From positions 1 to 64,000 of the forward strand of contig NZ_JACCKA010000060.1 in assembly GCF_013425525.1 (NCBI RefSeq): a stretch of DNA of 64,000 bases, given 5' to 3'. The notes beneath the pieces were generated by a model that searched no databases, was not told the origin of the DNA, and saw only the letters and a program-made list of their open reading frames with translations. This DNA comes from Luteimonas salinisoli (GTDB lineage Bacteria > Pseudomonadota > Gammaproteobacteria > Xanthomonadales > Xanthomonadaceae). How positions within the stretch are numbered: position 1 is the stretch's first letter; every line of letters begins with the position of its first letter. Position numbers and translations under genes: made by a program. Shown here one piece after another: positions 22,345 to 31,502 of this stretch.

Positions 22345-22443
22345 GATGGCGACATGGGGGCGGCGCCTGAGCGCGCAAGGCGTCCATTGTATCGCCGCGC
22401 GGCCCAGACGTTATGCTGACACCCCCCGCCCCGCCGCTACTGC

Positions 22444-22857
22444 ATGCGCAAGAGATCCGCACCGGCGTCCCCCTGGTTCGCCTTCGTCCTGCTGCTGCTG
22501 GGAACCGCCGGCTGTGCCGCGCTGTGGATCATGCTGGCGACGGCCACGGGCCGCCAGTCCAGCTGGATGGCGGTGGTGGCGGCGCTGGATGCCGCGCTGC
22601 TGCTGCGCATGGCGCGGGTGCCCGCCGGTGCGGCGCGCGCGCTCTGGGGCGTGCTGGCCGCCGCCGTGACGATCCTGCTGGCCAACTGGTTCATCGCCGC
22701 CGCCCATCTGGGGAAGATGTTCGGGCTGCTGCCCTGGGCCTCGGCGCTCAAGCTCGGCGCCGGCCATGCATGGACCTTGTCGCGGCTGGCCAACGACCCG
22801 GTGGAGATCGCCTGGCTCGGCGCCGGGCTGGTGATCGCGGCCGTCGCCTCACGCTGA
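22444..22857 (+). CDS. Small membrane protein of unknown function
   Basis: 137 residues with three to four hydrophobic helices (FAFVLLLLGTAGCAALWIML, WMAVVAALDAALLLRMA, LWGVLAAAVTILLANWFIAA, AWLGAGLVIAAVA). I do not recognise a named family. It is divergent from sufT, and its last 9 bp overlap the 3' end of the convergent MocR gene. No hairpin separates the two, so mutual read-through is possible. Confidence 0.65.
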   Translation: MRKRSAPASPWFAFVLLLLGTAGCAALWIMLATATGRQSSWMAVVAALDAALLLRMARVPAGAARALWGVLAAAVTILLANWFIAAAHLGKMFGLLPWASALKLGAGHAWTLSRLANDPVEIAWLGAGLVIAAVASR

Positions 22858-24300
22858 GGCGGCGGGAAGCAGCTCGTCCAGGCAGGTCCGGAATACCGCC
22901 AGCGCCTGCCCGATCTCGACGGTCGACAGCCCGGCATAGCCCATCAGCAGGCCGGCCCGCTGCGGCGGCTCCAGGTAGTAGGGCGCGATCGAATACAGAC
23001 CCAGGCCGCGGGCCTGCGCGCGCGCGATCAGCGCTTCGCCCGCGTCGCGCCCGACGCCGCGCAGCCACACCGCCAGGTGCATCCCGGCGCGCGAATCGGC
23101 GATCTCCAGGCGGCCAGCACTGCAGGCGTGCAGCCCTTCCAGCAGTGCGGCGCGGCGCTGGCGCAGGGCCTTTGCGCTGCGGCGCAGGTGGCGCTCGAAA
23201 CCGCCGTCGGCGATGAAGGCCGCCAGCGCAGCCTGCTCGATCGCCGCCGTGCCGAAATCCGCCATCCGCTTCGCGGCCAGGAAATCCCCGCGCAGCGCCG
23301 GCGGCATCACCAGATAGCCGAGCCGCAGCGCAGGGTACAGCGCCTTGGAGAACGTGCCGACGTAGATCACCCGGCCGGCGTCGTCCAGCGAGCGCAGCGC
23401 CGCCAGCGGCCGGGCGTCGTAGCGAAACTCGCCGTCGTAGTCGTCTTCGAAGATCCAGCTCCGATGCCGACGCGCGTACTCGAGCAGGGCCATGCGCCGG
23501 GGCAGCGACATCACCGCACCGGTGGGAAACTGGTGCGAGGGCGTGACGCAAAGCAGCTTCGGAGCCTCGCGTTCCGGCAACAGGTCGCAACACAGGCCCT
23601 GGGCGTCCACCGGCACCGGCAACAGGCGCGCACCGTGCACCTGCAGCGCCATACGGATGGCAGTGTAGTGCGGCTCCTCGATCGCCGCTGCGTCGCCGAC
23701 GTCGAGCAGCACGCGCGCGCTCAGCGACAGCGCCTGCTGGGTCCCTGCGACGATCAGCACCTCGGACGCCGCCACGCGAACGCCGCGGCGGCGGGCCAGA
23801 TAATCGCAGACCGCCTCCCGCAGCGCCGGCGCACCCTGCGTCGGCGGATAGCTGGGATCGGTATAGCGTGCGGCCCGCGACAGCGCCCGCGCCCACGCCG
23901 TGGTCAGCGCCGGATTGACCAGGGGCACGCCGTACTGGAACGAGTGGCGCACGCCGGGGATGTGTCCCCCGGGCAGCCGGCCGTGGTACAGGCGCGCCCG
24001 GCGCGCATACGCCGACTGCGGGGCGACGCGATCCGCGTCCGGGCCGCCCGGCGGCAGCGGCTGCGGTGGCGACAGCGCGACGAAGCTCCCCGACCCGACC
24101 CGCGCATCGACGAATCCTTCGGCGCGCAGCTGTTCGTAGGCGGCCAGGACGGTATTGCGCGACAGGCCCAGTTCTGTCGCCAGCCAACGGGTCGCCGGCA
24201 GCCGGCTGCCGCGCGCCAGCTGTCCGTCGAGGATCGCCGTCTTCAGGGCGCGGGTCAGTTGCGCATGGAGCGGGCCATGGGTGTCGAGATCCAGATGCAT
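22849..24300 (-). CDS. MocR-family transcriptional regulator (GntR-HTH fused to aminotransferase fold)
   Basis: 483 residues. Residues 10-80 are a GntR winged helix (PLHAQLTRALKTAILDGQLA, LGLSRNTVLAAYEQLRAEGF). From about 110 the protein is a fold-type I aminotransferase domain with the PLP-binding TFSKALYPALRLGYLVMPP and IEEPHYTAIRMAL/FEDDYDGEFRYD segments. MocR proteins (PdxR, GabR type) bind PLP or its adducts and control the adjacent divergent gene and themselves. The operator-like repeats immediately upstream (24316-24385) and the divergent membrane-protein gene fit this pattern. Confidence 0.92.
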   Translation of the reverse strand: MHLDLDTHGPLHAQLTRALKTAILDGQLARGSRLPATRWLATELGLSRNTVLAAYEQLRAEGFVDARVGSGSFVALSPPQPLPPGGPDADRVAPQSAYARRARLYHGRLPGGHIPGVRHSFQYGVPLVNPALTTAWARALSRAARYTDPSYPPTQGAPALREAVCDYLARRRGVRVAASEVLIVAGTQQALSLSARVLLDVGDAAAIEEPHYTAIRMALQVHGARLLPVPVDAQGLCCDLLPEREAPKLLCVTPSHQFPTGAVMSLPRRMALLEYARRHRSWIFEDDYDGEFRYDARPLAALRSLDDAGRVIYVGTFSKALYPALRLGYLVMPPALRGDFLAAKRMADFGTAAIEQAALAAFIADGGFERHLRRSAKALRQRRAALLEGLHACSAGRLEIADSRAGMHLAVWLRGVGRDAGEALIARAQARGLGLYSIAPYYLEPPQRAGLLMGYAGLSTVEIGQALAVFRTCLDELLPAASA

Positions 24301-24315
24301 TGCTTGAAACCCGGA

Positions 24316-24385
24316 ATTGGCCCCAGTTGGCCCGAGCCGATTGGTCCTTGATAGTACCAATCGACTGCGGCCCCATAGGGCCAAT
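24316..24385. promoter_or_regulatory. Operator-like repeats between the MocR gene and its divergent neighbour
   Basis: The 104-bp gap contains an 8-bp inverted repeat CGATTGGT (24338-24345) / ACCAATCG (24356-24363) with a 10-bp spacer. It also has direct repeats TTGGCCC at 24317-24323 and 24327-24333, 10 bp apart, and an inverted copy GGGCCAA at 24378-24384. All share a TTGG(C/T)C core. MocR regulators typically bind two or three such boxes spaced by whole helical turns. Confidence 0.65.
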
Positions 24386-24404
24386 CCTTCCCGGCCGTGA
24401 ATCG

Positions 24405-24902
24405 ATGATGCGCACCTTCCCCATGACTTCGCCGCTCGCCGCGGCCCCTTCGTTCCGGCATCGCCCGGTCCTGCTCTGCGGCATCGTCGCCGCCACCCTG
24501 GACCTGGCGGTGGCGATCGCATTCTGGGCGGCCGAGGGCATGCCTGCGGGCCGCGTGCTGCAGGCCATCGCTGCCTGGCTGCTCGGGCCGGCGGCCTATT
24601 CCGGCGGTACCGCGACCGCGCTGTTCGGGGTCCTGCTGTACACCGGGCTGATGTGCGCGCTGGCGGCCGGCTACCGGGGGCTGGCCCGGCGCCACGGTGC
24701 GCTGCTGCGCCGTCCGCTGCTGGGCGGCGCACTGTACGGCGCGGCCGCCTACCTGGCGATCTTCGGCCTCGCGGTGCCGGTGCTGACCTCGGCACCGGCA
24801 TTCGTCCGACCCGACTGGACCCTCGTCTGCCTGCTGGCCTACATGTTCCTGATCGGCGTGCCCTGCGCCTTGTTCGCACGGCTGCCGGGGCGCCACGCCT
24901 GA
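24405..24902 (+). CDS. Four-helix membrane protein, first of a tandem paralog pair
   Basis: 165 residues with four hydrophobic segments (VLLCGIVAATLDLAVAIAFW, ATALFGVLLYTGLMCALAAG, GALYGAAAYLAIFGLAVPVL, LVCLLAYMFLIGVPCALFA). Alternative in-frame ATGs lie at 24408 and 24423; no start has a strong ribosome site. It is paralogous to the next gene. Function is unknown; divergence from the MocR gene across the operator-like repeats makes it the most likely MocR target. Confidence 0.7.
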   Translation: MMRTFPMTSPLAAAPSFRHRPVLLCGIVAATLDLAVAIAFWAAEGMPAGRVLQAIAAWLLGPAAYSGGTATALFGVLLYTGLMCALAAGYRGLARRHGALLRRPLLGGALYGAAAYLAIFGLAVPVLTSAPAFVRPDWTLVCLLAYMFLIGVPCALFARLPGRHA

Positions 24903-25033
24903 CGACGGCACGAAGCCGCCCGCAGCGCGCGGCCGGATTGGCTCCGCTGTACGGTCCACGCGTGGCGCTTGCCGCCACCGCCGGAGACGCCTGCAATGTC
25001 CATTGGCGCACAGCGAGACAAGGGATGACGACG

Positions 25034-25579
25034 ATGACGCAAGTCTCCGGTCGGTCCACCGCGGGCTACCGCTTCCGCCACCTGGCGCTCGGCGGCCTGG
25101 TCGCCGGGACGCTCGATCTGATCTACATCTGCAGCCTGTGGGCCGCCATGGGCGTGGGTCCGCTGCGGATCCTGCACAGCATCGCCGCGGGCTGGCTGGG
25201 GCGGGAATCCGCGATCGCCGGTGGCGCCGCGACCGCGCTGCTCGGCCTGGTCTCGCACTACGCGATCGCGTTTGCGATGGCCTGCCTCTACGGTCTGGCG
25301 AGCCGGCGCTGGCCGCCGCTGGTGCGCCATCCGCTCCGCTACGGCGCCCTCTACGGCGTCGCGCTGTACCTGTCGATGAATTTCGTCGTGGTTCCGCTGT
25401 CGGCGGCCGGGATCGGACCACCGCGCTGGGAATGGATGCAGGTCTCGCATCTGCTCGCCCACATGCTGCTGGTCGGCATTCCTTGCGCCCTCGCCGCACG
25501 GCGCGCGGCACACATCGATCCCGCGCCGTATCCGGCGGCCGCGGCGCCGATCCGTGCCACCGGAGAGTCGGATGCCTGA
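25034..25579 (+). CDS. Four-helix membrane protein, second of a tandem paralog pair
   Basis: 181 residues. It aligns throughout with its left neighbour: LVAGTLDLIYICSLWAAMG matches IVAATLDLAVAIAFWAAEG, LRILHSIAAGWLG matches GRVLQAIAAWLLG, and GALYGVALYLSMNFVVVPL matches GALYGAAAYLAIFGLAVPVL. I choose the ATG at 25034, which has AAGGGA 8 nt upstream; 25025 is an alternative. The 130-bp gap from the first copy contains no terminator, so both may share one transcript. A C-terminal Ala/Pro tail is specific to this copy. The function of this family is unknown to me. Confidence 0.7.
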   Translation: MTQVSGRSTAGYRFRHLALGGLVAGTLDLIYICSLWAAMGVGPLRILHSIAAGWLGRESAIAGGAATALLGLVSHYAIAFAMACLYGLASRRWPPLVRHPLRYGALYGVALYLSMNFVVVPLSAAGIGPPRWEWMQVSHLLAHMLLVGIPCALAARRAAHIDPAPYPAAAAPIRATGESDA

Positions 25580-25721
25580 TGCGCTGCGCGCCCGCCGAGC
25601 CCCTGCCCCGCCGCGGGGACAGCCGCAGCGCACCGACGAGACCAATCGCACCGACGAGACCAGCGGCCCGTCAACGGCAGTGCAGGGCCGACAGGAGGCC
25701 CGGACGCAGCGGCGAGACCGG

Positions 25722-26606
25722 TCAGCGGCGGCCCGCATCCGCCGGCGCGGTCGACCGCTCGCGTCCACCTTCCGCGATGCCGTCGCCGACACAGGCGTCC
25801 AGTCGCAACCCGAGCGATTGCAGGCTCCTGCCGGTCTCGGCCGCCTCGACGAACGCAACGAGTCCCGCGCTCGCGGTCTCCGCGTCCTGCGGAACCTCAA
25901 GCCGGATCTCCTGTGAAAAGCCGTCCGCAGACAGGCGCCACGGCCCTTTCAGCGCCCTGACCACCCTGTCGTGGCGCAGGGTCCTTCCCTGGTTCTCGCC
26001 GGCGGAAACGCGGCTGACCAGGCCATCCTCGTACAGTGCCAGCCAGATCCAGACGTCCCGACCGACGTCGTCGCGTGCGGCGCCGCTCGCGTCCAGCCGG
26101 ACCAGCAGCGCCTCGTCGTCCGCCCCGAGGACGGCCATGTCCAATCGGACATTCGCATCCCTGCTGCGCGCGGCATCCAGGACGCGGCCAAATTCGTTGC
26201 GCCCGCCGGTCGCCGCCCGCGCACCGCGACCGGGCCGCTGCCAGTCGACGGTCGTGGCTTCGCCGATCATCACCTGCGGCGTGTAGACCACCCGTTTCCC
26301 GGACTGCGCCACCCGCAGCCGCTGCCGGTCGGAATGGATCCCGGCCGAGAACCGATCCGGCCACCCGATCGAATCCCAGTAGTCCACGTGGAACGCGAGG
26401 AAGCTCGCGTCTTCGGCGGCCATGGCCGATGCCGTTTCCGTCAGCCATGCGTCGGCCTTCGGGCAGTCGCTGCAGCCCTCGGCGGTATACAGCTCCACCA
26501 GCGGCGTGACCCCGGGGCTGCTGCTGGCGCGACAGGCGGAGTCCGCCATCGCGGCCAGCGGCAGAGCACAGGCCACGACGAGGGGCAAAAGCGTGAATCG
26601 CTGCAC
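25722..26606 (-). CDS. DUF1223 secreted thioredoxin-fold protein
   Basis: 294 residues from a GTG (26606-26604) with GGGAG upstream. Signal peptide VQRFTLLPLVVACALPLAAM (first residue is Met in the protein). The DUF1223 core follows: TPLVELYTAEGCSDCPKADA with a CSDC redox motif, FLAFHVDYWDSIGWPDRF and VVYTPQVMIGEATTVDW. Members are predicted periplasmic disulfide-active proteins of unknown substrate. It faces away from the TonB-dependent receptor gene across 283 bp. Confidence 0.88.
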   Translation of the reverse strand: MQRFTLLPLVVACALPLAAMADSACRASSSPGVTPLVELYTAEGCSDCPKADAWLTETASAMAAEDASFLAFHVDYWDSIGWPDRFSAGIHSDRQRLRVAQSGKRVVYTPQVMIGEATTVDWQRPGRGARAATGGRNEFGRVLDAARSRDANVRLDMAVLGADDEALLVRLDASGAARDDVGRDVWIWLALYEDGLVSRVSAGENQGRTLRHDRVVRALKGPWRLSADGFSQEIRLEVPQDAETASAGLVAFVEAAETGRSLQSLGLRLDACVGDGIAEGGRERSTAPADAGRR

Positions 26607-26889
26607 CGCCGAACTCCCAGTCGCTTCACCGAAAACGACTTCACTGTAGGCACGTTGCGCGCCATGGCCATGTGCTTTTCCCAGCGAAAACACGCTCGCG
26701 CGCATGGATTCGGGTTCCTGCCCGTCCGCTGGGTGCGCCGCTTTTTTTCTTGCCGACCTGCGCACACCGACTCGGTCGCGGCCTGCGCAATCCACCTGGT
26801 TAAGAATTCGTAATTTCAGCGTGCACCTGGTCGAAGTGGCCCCGTCGCACCGACGGCCCCGCGCCGTGCTAACCCAATCGGAGAGAAAC

Positions 26890-29808
26890 ATGACCTTCAA
26901 AACCACCCGGCTGCGCGATGCAGTCGTGCTCGCACTCGTCACCGGTATGACGGGAGGCGCCGGCAGCGCCTTCGCGCAGGACGCGACGCCTGCTTCCGAG
27001 GAGTCGAGCGCGACGACGCTGGATGCCATCACCGTCACCGGAAGCCGCATCACCACGCCCGGCCTCACCACCAACAGCCCCGTGCTCAGCGTCGAGCGCG
27101 AGGAGTTCATGCAGGCGCAGCCGGTTTCGGTCGAGGACTTCGTCAAGCAGCTGCCCAGCGTGGTGCCGTCGATGGGGCCCGGCATGAACAACGGCACCTC
27201 CGGCGCGGCGACCATCGATCTGCGCGGGCTCGGCCCCAACCGCACCCTGGTGCTGGTCGATGGCAGGCGCCCGGTCCCCTTCGATCTCTTCGGTGTGGTG
27301 GATACCAACACGATTCCGCTTGCGCTGCTGCAGAGCGTGGACGTCCTGACCGGCGGCGCATCCACCGTGTACGGTGCCGACGCCATCGCCGGCGTGGCCA
27401 ACTTCATCCTCAGAAGGGACTTCGAAGGCGTCGAGATCTCGAGCTCCTATGGCCAGTCGAAGCATGGCGACGGTGCGCGCCAGAAGACCGACATCACCAT
27501 CGGCGCCAATAGTCACGACGGCCGCGGCAACGTCGTGATGAACTTCGGGTACACCAAGACCGATCCGGTTCGGCAGGGCGATCGCCCATGGGGCGAGGCC
27601 TCGCGCTCTTCCAGCTCCGGCGCCGCGGTGGGCTCCGGCACCACGGTCCCCTCGCTGATAATCGGGCCGCCGGGCGTCTGGGGCGCGGTCGATCCGAGCA
27701 CCGGGGTGAGGAGCGGGGTCGGCCAGATCGATCCCGCGACCGGCGAGATCGTCGACAGCATCCAGACCTACAACTTCAATCCGGTGAACTATTACCAGAC
27801 CTCGCTCGATCGCTACCAGATCACCGCTCTGGGCCGCTTCGAGATCAACCGCCACGCCGAAGTCTACGGACAGGCCAACTACACGCGCTCGCAGGTCGAC
27901 TCGACGCTCGCGCCCAGCGGGCTGTTCCTCGAGGCGGTCGACATCCCGATCGGCAACCCGTTCATTCCCGAGCCTGCCAGGCAGCAGTTGTGCGCCGCCT
28001 ACGACATCGCCGCCGCGGACTGCGTCGCGGGCAACACCACCCTGGTCGAGAACCTCACCGTCGGCCGCCGCCTGACCGAACTCGGGCCGCGTCTCAACAG
28101 CTTCGACACGAAGACGTTCCAGGTCACCGCGGGAATGCGCGGCGACATCAGCGACAATTGGCGCTACGACGCGTTCTGGTCGCATGGCGAATCCGAGCAG
28201 CTTCAGGTACGCGACAACTGGGGATCGTTCTCCAAGACCCTGCAGGCGCTGCTCGCGGTCGACCCGAACGAATGCCTGAATCCCTCCAACGGCTGCGTCC
28301 CGCTCGACATCTGGGGAGCGGAAGGCTCCATCACGCCGGAAATGGTCGGCTTCTTCAACCTGGACTCGTTCTCGCTCCAGAAGGTCGAGCAGGAGAACGC
28401 CGGGCTCAACGTTTCCGGCGACCTCGGCGGATTCCAAAGCCCGTGGAGCGACTACCCGATCGGTATCGCGGCAGGCTACGAGCATCGCCGGACCACGGCC
28501 TCGACCAGATCCGACGCGGCTTCGCAGGTCCTGGGCGAAGTGATGGGCACCGGCGCGCCTACACCGGATCGCCATGGCGGCTTCCGGCTTCAGGAAGTCT
28601 ACGCGGAAGTCATCGTGCCCCTCGTCAGCGGACTTCCCGGAATCAACTCCCTGTCGCTGGAAGCGGGCTACCGGCGCTCCGACTTCAAGACCAGCGCCGG
28701 CACCAGCGACGAGTACGGGAGCCACAAGATCGGTCTCGAGTGGACGCCGGTCGACTCCCTGCGGTTCCGCGGAATGATCCAGCGCGCGAACCGCGCGCCC
28801 AACATCAACGAACTCTTCGCACCGGTCGTGACGGGCCTGGGCAACCTGGATACCGATCCATGCGGCGGCGGCGCGATCAACCAGGCCGAGGCCAACACGC
28901 CGGGAACGCTCTCGAACCTGTGCCGGCTCACCGGCGTGCCGGTGGCGAACATCGGCGCGCTGCCGCAGCCCTCCGCGGGACAGGTCAACACGCTGGGGGG
29001 CGGCAACCCCCTGCTGACGCGCGAAACCGCAGACAGCGAGACGATCGGCCTGATCTGGACGCCGTCGGGAAGCCTTGCCGTCACGCTCGACTACTGGAAG
29101 ATCGAGATGGAGGACATGATCTCGTTCCCCAGCGAGCTCGACGTGCTCAATGGCTGCTACAGCCAGGAGCTCAATCCGAACCGCGAGTTCAACGCGTTCT
29201 GCGAGCTGATCGGCCGATCTCCGATCACGGGCACGTTCAACGGCTCCTCTTCCCCCGGCATCTTCCAGCAGACGACCAACCAGGGCCGCCTGAAGCGCGA
29301 CGGCTTCGATCTCGGCATCCGCTACGGCCTCGACCTGGCCGACGCATGGGGCCGCCTCGATTTCGCCCTGGATGCGACCCGGTACACCAGCAACGACTTC
29401 CAGGCCACGCCCGCCTCCGTCAACCGCGACTGCCTGGGCTACTACAGCACGAGCTGCACCCCGAACTCGGAGTTCAAGTCGTCCTTCCGTACCACCTGGA
29501 ACGTCAACGACATGGCCCTCTCGCTGGCTTGGCGCCATACCAGCAGGCTCGAGGTCGAACCCGATACCGGCAACTGGTTCGAGGACTACCGCGAAATCCC
29601 CGCCTACAACTACTTCGACCTGAGCGCGAAGTACAGGACGCCCTTCAACACGGAGATCTCGCTCTCGGTGAACAACCTCGCCGACAAGAAGCCGCCCATC
29701 GTTGGCAACACCATCGGCTCGACCAGCGAGAACAGCGGCAATACCTATCCGCAGTTCTACGACTCGATCGGCAGGTACTACACGCTCGGCGTTACCGTCA
29801 ACTTCTAG
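26890..29808 (+). CDS. TonB-dependent outer-membrane receptor
   Basis: 972 residues. The signal peptide ends near GSAFAQ. A TonB-box-like TLDAITVTGSRI lies at about 43-54. The plug domain carries IDLRGLGPNRTLVLVDGRR and LTGGASTVYGADAIAGVANF. A long beta-barrel ends in YYTLGVTVNF with the terminal aromatic residue needed by the Bam complex. The start at 26890 has GGAGAG 4-5 nt upstream. The type (Gly-rich extracellular loops, a Cys-pair near 370) is common among the many Xanthomonadaceae receptors for carbohydrates, peptides or siderophores. No uptake or degradation genes are adjacent, so the ligand is unknown. A strong terminator follows. Confidence 0.93.
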   Translation: MTFKTTRLRDAVVLALVTGMTGGAGSAFAQDATPASEESSATTLDAITVTGSRITTPGLTTNSPVLSVEREEFMQAQPVSVEDFVKQLPSVVPSMGPGMNNGTSGAATIDLRGLGPNRTLVLVDGRRPVPFDLFGVVDTNTIPLALLQSVDVLTGGASTVYGADAIAGVANFILRRDFEGVEISSSYGQSKHGDGARQKTDITIGANSHDGRGNVVMNFGYTKTDPVRQGDRPWGEASRSSSSGAAVGSGTTVPSLIIGPPGVWGAVDPSTGVRSGVGQIDPATGEIVDSIQTYNFNPVNYYQTSLDRYQITALGRFEINRHAEVYGQANYTRSQVDSTLAPSGLFLEAVDIPIGNPFIPEPARQQLCAAYDIAAADCVAGNTTLVENLTVGRRLTELGPRLNSFDTKTFQVTAGMRGDISDNWRYDAFWSHGESEQLQVRDNWGSFSKTLQALLAVDPNECLNPSNGCVPLDIWGAEGSITPEMVGFFNLDSFSLQKVEQENAGLNVSGDLGGFQSPWSDYPIGIAAGYEHRRTTASTRSDAASQVLGEVMGTGAPTPDRHGGFRLQEVYAEVIVPLVSGLPGINSLSLEAGYRRSDFKTSAGTSDEYGSHKIGLEWTPVDSLRFRGMIQRANRAPNINELFAPVVTGLGNLDTDPCGGGAINQAEANTPGTLSNLCRLTGVPVANIGALPQPSAGQVNTLGGGNPLLTRETADSETIGLIWTPSGSLAVTLDYWKIEMEDMISFPSELDVLNGCYSQELNPNREFNAFCELIGRSPITGTFNGSSSPGIFQQTTNQGRLKRDGFDLGIRYGLDLADAWGRLDFALDATRYTSNDFQATPASVNRDCLGYYSTSCTPNSEFKSSFRTTWNVNDMALSLAWRHTSRLEVEPDTGNWFEDYREIPAYNYFDLSAKYRTPFNTEISLSVNNLADKKPPIVGNTIGSTSENSGNTYPQFYDSIGRYYTLGVTVNF

Positions 29809-29829
29809 GCCGCCGATCCACAGCAACCC

Positions 29830-29863
29830 GCAGCGACGGCCCGAGAGGCCGTCGCTGCTTCTC
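29830..29863 (+). terminator. Terminator of the TonB-dependent receptor gene
   Basis: A perfect 12-bp stem (29830-29841 with 29847-29858: GCAGCGACGGCC / GGCCGTCGCTGC, 5-nt loop) 21 nt after the receptor stop, followed by TTCTCGT. The U-tract is weak, but the stem is very stable. Confidence 0.75.
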
Positions 29864-30524
29864 GTGCGCGCGGATGCACATCGCAAGCACGCACAGGCGC
29901 CAGCAAGGCCGGTCGCGAAGGACAACCTCCGCGGAGAACCCGCGGCACGCTATGCCGGTCCGCATTGCTCGTCTCTCTCTCCGGCAAGGCTGGCAGTCGG
30001 TTCCAGCGATTCTCCCCGTCGCGATCATCATTCCAAAGGAACCGCCACCACCATCTGTGGACATCGCCCGGTCCGTCCGGGCTTTTTTTTGTTCTTCTCC
30101 CAGCTCCGGGGCGCGAACGACATGAACGCCCCCGATACCGATCGACGCGGCGATGGCCGTGGCGCGATGGGCGTCCCGGCCGCATCCGGTGGCGGAAACC
30201 GATTTCCGGGCGGCGCCCGCCCGCTCCGTGCGCGGCGCCGGGGGCCTGCGCTGCATTCGGCAGTCCGGTTCTCGCCGGCCAGGCCGCGGATTGGCCCCAT
30301 CGAATCGCGCCGGATTGGCGCCTCAACCGGGCCACCGTCGTCGCTAGTCTGGCAATGACGGCGGCATACGCGAAGCAACGCATCTGCGTGCCGCGGCATA
30401 TCCGGCCGACGTTCGGCACACAGGACGAACGGTTCGTCCCGCCGGAGCTGCCGTTGCCCACCGCGCGATTGCCGTCTCGGGGCTTCGTAGCGAAATTCTC
30501 CGACACCGAAAGCGGAACACCGCC
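29864..30524. other. Long intergenic region with an orphan terminator and a palindrome
   Basis: No convincing gene between the receptor terminator and the AraC-family gene. It contains an intrinsic terminator at 30066-30090 (listed separately) with nothing annotated in front. An open frame runs from the ATG at 29952 through that terminator; its peptide includes the Ile/Val/Pro stretch PAILPVAIIIPKEPPPP. A near-perfect palindrome GGACGAAC-G-GTTCGTCC lies at 30423-30439, about 85 bp before the AraC-type start. Confidence 0.55.
30066..30090 (+). terminator. Orphan intrinsic terminator
   Basis: GCCCGG (30066-30071), 5-nt loop TCCGT, CCGGGC (30077-30082), then eight T (30083-30090). This is the cleanest intrinsic terminator in the window, but no gene precedes it on this strand after the receptor's own terminator at 29830. 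It may end a small RNA or be an attenuator. Confidence 0.85.
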
Positions 30525-31439
30525 ATGCCCATCCTCTATCGACCGTTGCGTTCCCACGAACTGCTCGACCTGTCCGCGCCCGACGACTCGCTGCACGTCT
30601 GCCATGGCGGCGGTCGCAATCTCCAGCTGGCGGTTCCGTCCCGCTGGATCAGCTTCTGGCTGCCGCTGAAGGAGGGGGTCGAACTGGAGGCGCCGGACTG
30701 CCGCTGGCTGTTGCGACCGGGCGAACTGCTGGTCTGGCGCGACGGCCCGCTGCAGGCGGGCAACCGCCGCGACGGGCGCTGGCTGGCGGTGTGCGGAAGT
30801 CCCGCGGCCTGGGCGCGTTACCAGCGCGCACGGCCCGGCGAACCGGCGATCGGGCTGTTGCCGTCGGAATCGCGCTGCACGCGCGCACTGCGCCGGCTGG
30901 GCGTACGGCTCGCGCGCGTGGCGCGGCGGCCGGAGCTGTGCCCGCTGGACGTCGGCGCGGTCGCCGGGATGCTGAGCGCGGCGCTGACCGAGCACCAGCG
31001 CGACCTGCATGCGCTGTTGCCGCGATGCGCCGGGCGCACCTTGCTGCGCCGGCAGCAGACGCTGATGCGGCTGCTGCGGGTGCGGCACCTGATCCGCCGG
31101 CACGACGAGGGACGCGTCGACCTGGCGCAGCTGGCCGCCAGCGCGAACTACTCCCCTTGCCATCTGATCCGCAGCTACCGCGACGTGTTCGGCGAAACGC
31201 CGTCCGAATACGCCGCGCGGTTGCGCTCGGAGCGCGCATGGCAACTGGTGCGCGAAACGCGGATGCCCGTATGCGAGATCACGGCCGCGCTCGGCTTCGA
31301 AAGCCAGAGCGCGTTCTGTCGCGCGTTCAAGGGCACCTTCGGCATGACCACCACGCAGGCCCGGCGGCTCGCGGATCCGGTGCCGTTGCGTGCCGGGACG
31401 GCATGCGCGCCGGAAATGGCCTGCGCCCAGGCGGCCTGA
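30525..31439 (+). CDS. AraC/XylS-family transcriptional regulator
   Basis: 304 residues. The N-terminal 180 form an unassigned ligand or dimer domain, beginning MPILYRPLRSHELLDLSAPD. The C-terminal 100 hold the two helix-turn-helix motifs of AraC: VDLAQLAASANYSPCHLIRS and VCEITAALGFESQSAFCRAF, with YRDVFGETPSEYAARLRSER between them. The inducer is unknown. The upstream palindrome at 30423 could be its own operator. It converges on pntB. Confidence 0.92.
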   Translation: MPILYRPLRSHELLDLSAPDDSLHVCHGGGRNLQLAVPSRWISFWLPLKEGVELEAPDCRWLLRPGELLVWRDGPLQAGNRRDGRWLAVCGSPAAWARYQRARPGEPAIGLLPSESRCTRALRRLGVRLARVARRPELCPLDVGAVAGMLSAALTEHQRDLHALLPRCAGRTLLRRQQTLMRLLRVRHLIRRHDEGRVDLAQLAASANYSPCHLIRSYRDVFGETPSEYAARLRSERAWQLVRETRMPVCEITAALGFESQSAFCRAFKGTFGMTTTQARRLADPVPLRAGTACAPEMACAQAA

Positions 31440-31502
31440 CCGGAGCCCAGAGTCCGCCGTCGCATGCGGCCCGACGCGGAACGTGCCGCCGGCCGCGCGC
31501 GG

